Origin: Perkinsus olseni
Lineage: Eukaryota; Perkinsozoa; Perkinsida; Perkinsidae
Reading direction: 5' to 3'
Assembly: GCA_013115135.1 (NCBI GenBank)
Contig: JABANP010000878.1
Location: 1-13,637, forward strand
DNA: 13,637 nucleotides
A model generated the notes under the pieces. That model did not search any database, was not told the DNA's origin, and saw only the letters and a program-made list of their open reading frames with translations. Within the stretch, counting starts at the first letter, position 1; each line of letters opens with the position of its first letter. The position numbers and the translations under genes are program-made. Below are positions 8,256 through 13,637 of this stretch, piece by piece.

Positions 8256-8526
8256 AGATATCAGGGACTCACTCATTACGACTGAACGATCACGCTAGTA
8301 AGATCACGCCCACCCTCCTCGTGTGGACTACCTGCACGCACGCGAGAGGCTGTCTCTAAAAGACAGTCTCTTCTGATGCTCGACAGCCTATGACTGTGCA
8401 TCGCCTGGCGATCCCCTGCTCCTCCCTTGTACTGTATGCGACAATACGATACTCGCTCGCCTTCGGCACGCCCAGGATGCGGGATGTGCTCGATGACGCT
8501 CATTCCATCAAACGTTGTTATTCACC

Positions 8527-9156
8527 ATGATGTTGGTGTCCCCTGTCGCGCGAGCGCTCGTCCTCTCCATCGTCATTCAACAAGTTGGCTCGGGCGCCAT
8601 GCGCCCTCGGCGTCCCCTAGCAGCCGGATATTACATCAGTAGTGGGGACGTGAACTTCCTTGGGAAATCGATACGTGTGAAGGTTCACGTCAGAGCCCTT
8701 GACCCGACAGACGATAATAGAGCATTGATGCGTGTCACCATAGGGGGAGACGGACGCGATATCGAGATGCCTCGTTATGCAGAAATCAAACGGTACAATG
8801 CACTGAATACAGATCGATTCTTCATACCTGGTGAGATCAGAGGGTCAAATTACGTGCGGTGGAGAGAGTGCTTCACAGTAGAGCGCAACTACTGGTCGAA
8901 GGTGTACTCCGAGGAGGTGGCTCGGGGACTGGGAATCCCTCCCGCGGCTTGGGTTAGGCCTGGCTTCCGTCTCTGCCCCTTCGGGGACTCCTGGGTTATC
9001 TCCCTTGGTCGTGCGGGCGCATATGATCTTACATATCCTGTGAAGTTGCAGTTGAACGAGCATGCCGTAGTCGGCTGCTCGGCTCCCAATGTCCTAGGGC
9101 GAAGCGTTCCGTTCGGAGGCTCAGAGGGTTCGGCCGGAGGGGCAGTATTGGCATAA
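8527..9156 (+). CDS. Secreted 209-aa protein of unknown fold, unit A copy
   Basis: I place the start at the ATG at 8527 (context CACCATGATG); upstream codons in frame are not ATG. The frame is intron-less and ends in TAA. Residues 1-24 (MMLVSPVARALVLSIVIQQV...) form a signal-peptide-like hydrophobic N-terminus. The mature part is probably one beta-rich domain: GYYIS, FLGKSIRVKVHVRALDPTDD, ALMRVTIGGDGRDIEM, then WRECFTVERN, FRLCPFGDSWVISLG, and a Gly/Ser-rich C-terminus ending GGAVLA. There are three cysteines (about 115, 150 and 184). I do not recognise the family. The unit B protein is about 96% identical, with nine replacements and about six silent changes, all but one of them in the first two-thirds. 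That pattern fits a maintained gene in a recently duplicated or homogenised array. The AT-rich DNA just after the stop looks like a 3' untranslated region. Confidence 0.78.
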   Translation: MMLVSPVARALVLSIVIQQVGSGAMRPRRPLAAGYYISSGDVNFLGKSIRVKVHVRALDPTDDNRALMRVTIGGDGRDIEMPRYAEIKRYNALNTDRFFIPGEIRGSNYVRWRECFTVERNYWSKVYSEEVARGLGIPPAAWVRPGFRLCPFGDSWVISLGRAGAYDLTYPVKLQLNEHAVVGCSAPNVLGRSVPFGGSEGSAGGAVLA

Positions 9157-9254
9157 ACGTGGAAAAATAGATTATTTTTATTTCTGGTAATCTTCCGTTG
9201 AAAAATAGGAAAAATAGCAGCAAAAAAGTGCGCTTTCTGAGAAATTCTTTCGAC
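9157..9254. other. AT-rich 3' flank of the 209-aa gene
   Basis: A-runs and T-runs follow the stop codon. The A-tract lengths differ by one or two bases between units, as expected of non-coding homopolymers. It probably holds the 3' end of the transcript. Confidence 0.5.
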
Positions 9255-9590
9255 TTAACCCGAAGCTTCTTTATGCGTATCCCGGCAGGTTTCGCCAGCG
9301 ATGTTGTCCAGGAAGCCCCCGAGAACCAGCGTAGGCTTCGTATTATACATCGGCACTCTCTTGATATTGCCAACAGCACTTTTAAACAGCTGCAATGCAA
9401 CTGTTGTATGATGAAGACTCTCAGGTTGCAACTGCATATTCCACTTGATGCATCATCTCCAAGGCTTCGAACCACATCCACCACTCTCGTTAGACATGGC
9501 CCCGCAGAGACACACAACATGATAGTCCGCCGGCAATTTGCCTCGGTCATCTGATGAAACCGGTCTGCGCTGCGATGGTGACACAGCTTA
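9255..9590 (-). CDS. Conserved open segments on the minus strand, gene not recognised, unit A
   Basis: Two stretches look protein-like. From about 9590 to 9490 the frame reads DDRGKLPADYHVVCLCGAMS followed by NESGG. From 9437 to 9255 it reads MQLQPESLHHTTVALQLFKS, then GNIKRVPMYNTKPTLVLGGF and LDNIAGETC. The second is unchanged in unit B down to GETCRDTHK, where a one-base difference in a T-run (near 9270 and 12627) changes the end. The two stretches are in different frames; I found no intron that joins them cleanly, so either there is a frameshift or the splicing is not what I expect. They may be the 3' exons of the gene whose other exons lie at 9643-10264. The family is unknown. Confidence 0.35.
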
Positions 9591-9642
9591 TATGCAAACC
9601 GTAGTCGTGTCACGGGTGCGCAGGCCACTGTTCTGCTAGGCG

Positions 9643-10264
9643 TTAGTGATTTACCATTGATTCGTTAATATGTTCCTGAGATTGACTCCTCCTATATCTG
9701 GGTATTGTGTTAGCTGGATCACACAAACCCTGCTCCGAGAGCAACATCTCACCCAGCACTCGCGTTGCTGCCTCGTAGCTGAACTCGTCCCATCTTTGCC
9801 CGACATTTAACCTGCGGCTCCTGACACATCACCACAATTCGGGCAAGTAGCTTGGACCACTACGGGGAGGAAGATGGACTCAGACTCTGAGCCTTAGAGC
9901 AACTGAGAAGTTACTGCCTAACTTCTTCAGGAGGATCCCTCCCTTAGTAGGAGTCTCGCCAAAACTTCAGCCAAAAGCACACAGCCGAGGAGTAACGGCT
10001 ACTCATTATGCGCCGATAATCTTGTGCATGCGTGCATAGCTGATTCTCCAGCGACTGGCAAGGCCTCTCAAATGGAACTAGACCTTTACACCATGTGCGT
10101 GCAACAGAGTGGGCGTTAAAAGCTCTTGAAGGACAAGGATCTTCAGTCAGCGACGCGCTCGCATCATCTTTGGCACGTATCGGTACGCAAGTACTTGATA
10201 GGTCGGACCTATTAGGTCCTACTTGCGACTGGCAAGTTGCGAGCGACTTTTCGGCAACGTCCTC
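9643..10264 (-). CDS. Third gene of the unit, crossing the unit junction; not recognised, multi-exon, unit A
   Basis: Three minus-strand stretches read like protein. One is open from 10264 (after a TAG acceptor) to a stop at 9946 and includes KSLATCQSQVGP, CVPIRAKDDASASLTEDPCP and WCKGLVPFERPCQSLENQLC. A second, around 9880-9830, contains FLPVVVQATCPNCGDVSGAA with a CxxC pair. The third, from about 9822 to the stop at 9645, contains RWDEFSYEAATRVLGEMLLS and EQGLCDPANTIPRYRRSQSQ. Support for coding is that at the left array edge (6860-6810) the first stretch recurs as ESLATCGSQVGP with mostly silent changes. Exon borders are uncertain; a 28-nt intron would be needed between the first two, which is suspiciously short. 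In unit B the first stretch has an in-frame TGA and the third is frameshifted, so this may be a decaying gene. The family is not recognised. Confidence 0.38.
10189..10234. repeat. Cluster of overlapping palindromes at the unit junction
   Basis: Nested symmetries lie at the A/B junction: CAAGTACTTG (even palindrome), ATAGGTC-G-GACCTAT at 10198-10212, the overlapping GGACCTA-T-TAGGTCC at 10205-10219, and ACTTGC-GACTG-GCAAGT just after. The same series recurs near 13566-13611 at the B/C junction. At the left array edge only a variant is present, with the even palindrome GTCGCTAGCGAC at about 6832-6843. Confidence 0.8.
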
Positions 10265-10689
10265 CTATTCTTAACTTTCGTGATATGGCACAGCGGGGGC
10301 AAAGGATTGAACCACGGCTCGGAAAGGATGCATCAGGGAGAAGATGAGAATAGAGCGTATTATAATGAGTCCTGGTCTATTGATCGGTGGCTTGATCTAC
10401 CATGCGGCCCGAGGTAGACTCAAAATGGGAATTTTTGCCAATTTGATGCTACAGCAAGGTGTCACAGCGGTGACAGGGCGGTCATGGCGTGTTTTCAGTA
10501 TCATTAACAATGTTAATTTAACATGCTATGGAAAACAACCAGAGCGAGGAGGCTGCGTGAAAATTTTACGGTGAAATAGAACATGGTGAGATGAAAATCT
10601 CGAAATTTAGGCGCCCGCCAGTGGGTGGGATGAGCCATTTGAATTGCACCGGATGGAACCGCCGTGGGGATAAGTTGAAGAAGGGGTTG

Positions 10690-10710
10690 AGCTGCTCAAC
10701 TTGAGCAGCT
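10690..10710. repeat. 21-nt palindrome, unit B only
   Basis: Arms AGCTGCTCAA and TTGAGCAGCT around a single C; all 10 bp of the arms pair. It is the longest member of the class. Unit A lacks it at the matching position. Confidence 0.9.
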
Positions 10711-10733
10711 GGCGAAATTGTACTGGACGTGAT

Positions 10734-10795
10734 GGGTGGCATCGAGTTCCAATTTGCGGTGCCACCCACGCGGCGTGGACGTGGGCCACGCCGCG
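10734..10795. repeat. Two adjacent strong hairpins, unit B
   Basis: GGGTGGCA (10734-10741) pairs with TGCCACCC (10760-10767) over an 18-nt loop. Directly after it, CGCGGCGTGG (10769-10778) pairs with CCACGCCGCG (10786-10795) over a 7-nt loop. The first stem is broken by substitutions in unit A and the second is missing there. Either an RNA structure or mutation-generated symmetry could explain it. Confidence 0.75.
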
Positions 10796-10838
10796 ACATG
10801 CCTTGCATAGTTTCTGTCTCCGGTAAGAGTACCACGCA

Positions 10839-10855
10839 ACTTGTGTGACACAAGT
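10839..10855. repeat. 17-nt palindrome, unit B only
   Basis: ACTTGTGT, G, ACACAAGT. Unit A reads straight through (CACGCAAGTCCAGC near 7480), so about 14 bases forming the palindrome are inserted in B or deleted from A. Confidence 0.88.
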
Positions 10856-11070
10856 CCAGCTTTCCAGTGAATACGAACTTAGGGAATCTCAGGTAAGACA
10901 AAGTTTACTCGTACGAAGGGGAAGGATCGAAGTCGTTAAACAAATGGGGGGAAATGAATGTATACTGATTGATTAATGAGCATCAAATCATAACGAGGCA
11001 ACGGTATGTCAGTTAAGATATGATCTGGCAACAGTTAAGAGTCTATACTATGAAGGACTCTTGTTCGCTT

Positions 11071-11382
11071 TCAGTCATCGCAACAGTAACAGAAGGTCCC
11101 GCTGCATGCGGCCAAGATAGGCCAACAAGCGGGAGCCAAGACATCGATGAGGCAAGCAAGGCACGCAATGCACAAGGCACTCTTGTCGAGCTGGCCGCCC
11201 TCTAAGCCGACCGCATCACTGACGGTGGTGGTATCATCAATCTTGTAGAAATGACCACCCAAGAATTCCACCAGATTATGGTAGTTTAGCTTATCCGTAC
11301 CGTTAGCCACGGGCTGATCGTATGGAGCACCAACCACTCCGCCAAAGATGAACAGAATCGTCACAACGAACAAGGGCTTCAT
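11071..11382 (-). CDS. Small secreted eight-cysteine protein, unit B copy
   Basis: Start ATG at 11382 (MKPLFVVTILFIFGG), stop TGA at 11073-11071, 103 residues. The frame extends 22 codons further upstream, but the ATG at 11382 begins the signal peptide and matches unit A. All eight cysteines keep the spacing seen in unit A. About 24 of 103 residues differ from the unit A protein, from roughly 35 nucleotide changes in 312; about two-thirds or more alter the protein, so constraint on non-cysteine positions is weak. The stop codon is TGA instead of TAA, and the AATAAA overlapping the stop in unit A is lost. The NGT sequon is kept; the second (NTT) is lost (DDTTT). Confidence 0.73.
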   Translation of the reverse strand: MKPLFVVTILFIFGGVVGAPYDQPVANGTDKLNYHNLVEFLGGHFYKIDDTTTVSDAVGLEGGQLDKSALCIACLACLIDVLAPACWPILAACSGTFCYCCDD

Positions 11383-11882
11383 GTCTCCACGGTGAGCTTG
11401 GGTTGATGGCTGTCTTGAGGCTTCTGGCCAAGACGAGAAACTCGTCACGAGTTCATCTTAAGCTTAGCGGGCTACACGAACAACGTGACGCCGTGAAGCT
11501 ACGCGGAGCAGAGGAGCCCGTGCCACGATTCACCAGTCGGACAAACCGAGGGCGTCGGACCCGCCTCGAGGACCTCTTGCGGAACGGAAACGACTAGACT
11601 AGTCGGACTAGTAGATATCAGGGACTCACTCATTACGACTGAACGATCAGGTAGTAAGATCACGCCCACCCGCCTCGTGTGGACTACCTGCACGCCCGCG
11701 AGAGGCTGTCTCTAAGAGACAGTCTTCTCTGATGCTCGACAGCCTATGACTGTGCATCGCCTGGCGATCCCCTGCTCCTCCCTTGTACTGTATGCGACAA
11801 TACGATACTCGCTCGCCTTCGGCACGCCCAGGATGCGGGATGTGCTCGATGACGCTCATTCCATCAAACGTTGTTATTCACC
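11383..11882. promoter_or_regulatory. Shared divergent intergenic region, unit B
   Basis: This is the counterpart of 8012-8526, about 500 bases. It contains AACTCGT-C-ACGAGTT near 11430-11450, ACTAGTC-G-GACTAGT at 11598-11612, and CTGTCTCT-A-AGAGACAG at 11706-11722; the last is perfect here but imperfect in unit A. It probably carries promoters for both flanking genes. Confidence 0.48.
11706..11722. repeat. 17-nt palindrome, perfect in unit B
   Basis: CTGTCTCT, A, AGAGACAG. In unit A the same place reads CTGTCTCTAAAAGACAG, where only six outer base pairs remain. Confidence 0.85.
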
Positions 11883-12512
11883 ATGATGTCGGTGTCCCCT
11901 GTCGCGCGAGCGCTCGTCCTCTCCATCGTCATTCAACAAGTTGGCTCGGCCGCCATGCGCCCTCGGCGTCCCCTAGCAGCCGGATATTACATCAGTAGCG
12001 AGGACGTGAACTTCCTTGGGAAATCGATACGTGTGAAGGTTCACGTCAGAGCCCTTGACCCGACAGACGATAATAGAGCATTGATGCGTGTCACCATAGG
12101 GGGAGACGGACGCGATATTGAGATGCCTCGTTATGCGGAAATCAAACGGTTCAATGCACTAAATGCAGATCGATTCTTCATACCTGGTGAGATTGGAGGC
12201 TCAAATTACGTGCGGTGGAGAGAGTGCTTCACAGTAGAGCGCAACGAGTGGTCGAAGGTGTACTTCGAGGAGGTGGCTCGGGGACTGGGAATCCCTCCCG
12301 CGGCTTGGGTTAGGCCTGGCTTCCGTCTCTGCCCCTTCGGGGACTCCTGGGTTATCTCCCTTGGTCGTGCGGGCGCATATGATCTTACATATCCTGTGAA
12401 GTTGCAGGTGAACGAGCATGCCGTAGTCGGCTGCTCGGCTCCCAATGTCCTAGGGCGAAGCGTTCCGTTCGGAGGCTCAGAGGGTTCGGCCGGAGGGGCA
12501 GTATTGGCATAA
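11883..12512 (+). CDS. Secreted 209-aa protein of unknown fold, unit B copy
   Basis: Paralogue of the gene at 8527-9156, with the same ATG context, length and stop. It differs at nine residues: L3S, G23A, G40E, Y90F, T95A, R105G, Y122E, S128F and L176V, counted from the ATG at 11883. The three cysteines and the Gly/Ser-rich C-terminus are unchanged. Most replacements fall in the middle of the domain, and two (R105G, Y122E) are strong charge changes, so the copies could differ in binding surface. The last third is nearly identical at the DNA level. The neighbourhood is the same as in unit A. Confidence 0.77.
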   Translation: MMSVSPVARALVLSIVIQQVGSAAMRPRRPLAAGYYISSEDVNFLGKSIRVKVHVRALDPTDDNRALMRVTIGGDGRDIEMPRYAEIKRFNALNADRFFIPGEIGGSNYVRWRECFTVERNEWSKVYFEEVARGLGIPPAAWVRPGFRLCPFGDSWVISLGRAGAYDLTYPVKLQVNEHAVVGCSAPNVLGRSVPFGGSEGSAGGAVLA

Positions 12513-12611
12513 ACGTGGAAAAATAGATTATTTTTATTTCTGGTAATCTTCCGTTGAAAAATAGGAAAAAAATAGCAGCAAAAAGTGCGCTTTCTGAGAA
12601 ATTCTTTCGAC
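12513..12611. other. AT-rich 3' flank of the 209-aa gene, unit B
   Basis: Counterpart of 9157-9254, with A-run length differences only. Confidence 0.5.
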
Positions 12612-12950
12612 TTAACCCGAAGCTTCTTTTATGCGTATCCCGGCAGGTTTCGCCAGCGATGTTGTCCAGGAAGCCCCCGAGAACCAGCGTAGGCTTCGTA
12701 TTATACATCGGCACTCTCTTGATATTGCCAACAGCACTTTTAAACAGCTGCAATGCAACTGTTGTATGATGAAGACTCTCAGGTTGCAACTGCATATTCC
12801 ACTTGATGCATCATCTCCAAGGCTTCGAACCACATCCACCACTCTCGTTAAACATGGCCCCGCAGAGACACACAACATGATAGTCCGCCGGCAATTTGTC
12901 TCGGCCATCTGATAAAACCGGTCTGCGCTGCGATGGTGACACAGCTTATA
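12612..12950 (-). CDS. Conserved open segments on the minus strand, unit B
   Basis: Counterpart of 9255-9590. The MQLQPESLHHTTVALQLFKS stretch (from 12795) is retained to GETCRDTHK, after which an extra T shifts the frame so that it runs open to 12385 instead of stopping. The upstream stretch has replacements relative to unit A (for example DDRGK versus DGRDK). The gene is unrecognised and may be decaying. Confidence 0.3.
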   Translation of the reverse strand, partial: YKLCHHRSADRFYQMAETNCRRTIMLCVSAGPCLTRVVDVVRSLGDDASSGICSCNLRVFIIQQLHCSCLKVLLAISRECRCIIRSLRWFSGASWTTSLAKPAGIRIKEASG

Positions 12951-13130
12951 TGCAAACCGTAGTCGTGTCACGGGTGCTCAGGCCACTGTTCTGCTAGGCG
13001 TTAGTGATTTACAATTGATTCGTTAATATGTTCCTGAGATTGACTTCTCCTATATCTGGGTATTGTGCTAGCTGGATCACACAAACCCTGCTCCGAGGGC
13101 AACATCTCACCCAGCACTCGCGTTGAGAGC

Positions 13131-13145
13131 CTCGTAGGCTACGAG
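13131..13145. repeat. 15-nt palindrome within a unit-B-specific insertion
   Basis: CTCGTAG, G, CTACGAG. Unit A has CTGCCTCGTAGCTGAAC at this place; unit B has about 19 more bases, made of an inverted and then a direct copy of the local CTCGTAG. Confidence 0.88.
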
Positions 13146-13591
13146 CGGGTCGTAGCTGAACTCGTCCCATCTTTGCCCGACATTTAACCTGCGGCTCCTG
13201 ACACATCACCACAATTCGGGCAAGTAGCTTGGACCACTACGGGGAGGAAGATGGACTCAGACTCTGAGCCTTAGAGCATCTGAGAAGTTACTGCCTAATT
13301 TCTTCAGGAGGATCCCTCCCTTAGCAGGAGTCTCGCCAAAACTTCGGCCAAAAGCACACAGCCGAGGAGTAACGGTTACTCATTATGCGCCGATAATCTT
13401 GTGCATGCGTGCATAGCTGATACTCCAGCGACTGGCAAGGCCTCCCAAATAGAACTAGACCTTTACACCTTGTGCGTGCAACAGAGTGGGCGTTAAAAGC
13501 TCTTGACGGTCAAGGATCTTCAGTCAGCGACGAGCTCGCATCGTCTTTGGCACGTATCGGTACGCAAGTACTTGATAGGTCGGACCTATTA

Positions 13592-13637
13592 GGTCCTACT
13601 TGCGACTGGCAAGTTGCGAGCGACTTTTCGGCAACGT
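13592..13637. repeat. Start of a third tandem unit, cut by the window end
   Basis: The last 46 bases match the start of unit B (10215-10260) by eye and follow the same junction palindromes. The array therefore has at least three units and continues to the right. Confidence 0.88.

Larger units (their letters stand above)
8012..8526. promoter_or_regulatory. Shared divergent intergenic region, unit A
   Basis: About 515 bases separate the starts of the two divergent secreted-protein genes, so both promoters probably lie here. It is almost identical to unit B (11383-11882) from about 8095 on. It contains palindromes at 8058-8072 (unit A only), 8082-8096 and 8241-8255, plus an inverted repeat in the CTGTCT...AGACAG stretch near 8350. 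Open minus-strand frames here look like chance. No TATA box is obvious. Confidence 0.5.
6809..10214. repeat. Tandem repeat unit A (about 3.4 kb)
   Basis: The unit starts at GGTCCTACTTGCGAC (6809), which recurs at 10215 and, in the same context, near 13592. Gene order, both secreted-protein genes and their flanks repeat in unit B. The offset to unit B is 3406 at the left edge, 3356 at the 209-aa gene and 3377 at the right edge, the differences reflecting indels. From about 8100 to 10200 the two units are nearly identical by eye; from 6809 to about 8020 they are clearly diverged with several indels. No homology to the array is visible left of about 6800. Confidence 0.92.
10265..11070. other. 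Left, diverged part of unit B; no confident gene
   Basis: This aligns only patchily with 6870-7699 of unit A. Minus-strand frames are open (for example 10901-10566) but indels against unit A break the reading, so I do not call a gene. Minus-strand text near 10360-10290 (NTLYSHLLPDASFPSR, ILCPRCA) is partly conserved in unit A with silent changes and may be an upstream exon of the junction-crossing gene. Several strong hairpins lie at 10690-10855. The end of the region is AT-rich, beyond the 3' end of the cysteine-rich gene. Confidence 0.4.
10215..13591. repeat. Tandem repeat unit B (about 3.4 kb)
   Basis: Second full copy, colinear with unit A: diverged left part, cysteine-rich gene (minus), divergent promoter, 209-aa gene (plus), then the junction-crossing coding region. 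It differs from A by palindromic and other small indels, and by the loss of about 100 bases in the left part. Confidence 0.92.
12999..13637 (-). pseudogene. Third gene of the unit, unit B copy, apparently broken
   Basis: Counterpart of 9643-10264. The stretch with CVPIRAKDDAS meets an in-frame TGA after TEDP (near 13510), where unit A has Cys. The WDEFSY stretch is interrupted by about 19 extra bases around 13127-13150 that contain a perfect palindrome; the reading frame shifts and soon meets TGA. Unless splicing removes these positions, this copy cannot encode the protein suggested by unit A. The 5' part continues past the window edge into the third unit. Confidence 0.35.

Noticed and set aside
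8276..8503. Minus-strand 75-codon frame in the divergent intergenic region, repeated in unit B
   Set aside because: It is conserved only because the DNA is nearly identical; no signal peptide, motif or coding pattern, and it overlaps the likely promoters.
8845..9063. Minus-strand frames opposite the 209-aa gene
   Set aside because: They are shadows of the plus-strand gene; differences between units do not favour these frames.
9198..9554. Plus-strand 118-codon frame (MRIPAGFASDVVQEAPENQR...)
   Set aside because: The minus-strand readings of the same bases look more protein-like, and the start of the frame is not kept in unit B because of the T-run difference.
1..13637. tRNA, rRNA or other standard RNA genes
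   Set aside because: I searched by eye for clover-leaf landmarks and conserved rRNA strings and found none.

Overview
The window looks like nuclear DNA from a eukaryote, probably a unicellular one. Genes are split by many short GT-AG introns (about 37-73 nt). Among them are a MULE-type DDE transposase, a solute-carrier fragment and small secreted proteins, and there are no bacterial operons or ribosome binding sites. The mix of MULE/SWIM genes and clustered small secreted proteins makes a Perkinsus-like alveolate my best guess. That is a guess from family flavour; the sequence does not prove it.

Left part (1-4234): one long minus-strand gene, 3824 down to 510, encodes a MULE transposase. I rebuilt it by splicing by eye. 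It has an N-terminal FLYWCH-like finger, a DDE core with all three acidic residues visible, a SWIM zinc finger and an unusual Ser/acidic tail carrying four W-x-x-[L/I] motifs. Middle part (4235-6800): a minus-strand fragment of a mitochondrial-carrier-family protein of the peroxisomal nucleotide carrier type (only the first of three repeats), an adjacent unrecognised open segment, a poorly coding stretch with a TAA microsatellite, and one open 146-codon frame of unknown function.

Right part (about 6809 to the end): a tandem array with a period of about 3.4 kb. Unit A (6809-10214) and unit B (10215-13591) are complete; a third copy starts at 13592 and runs off the window. Each unit holds a divergent pair: a minus-strand 103-aa secreted protein with eight cysteines, and a plus-strand 209-aa secreted protein of unknown fold, about 0.5 kb apart. 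A third, unrecognised minus-strand coding region crosses the unit junction and seems broken in unit B. The right part of the unit is nearly identical between copies, whereas the left part, including the cysteine-rich gene, has diverged strongly.

The most unusual signal is a family of short perfect palindromes, 15-21 nt with a single central base, sprinkled through the window. Several are present in one unit and absent from the other. Two 17-nt examples lie back to back in unit A.
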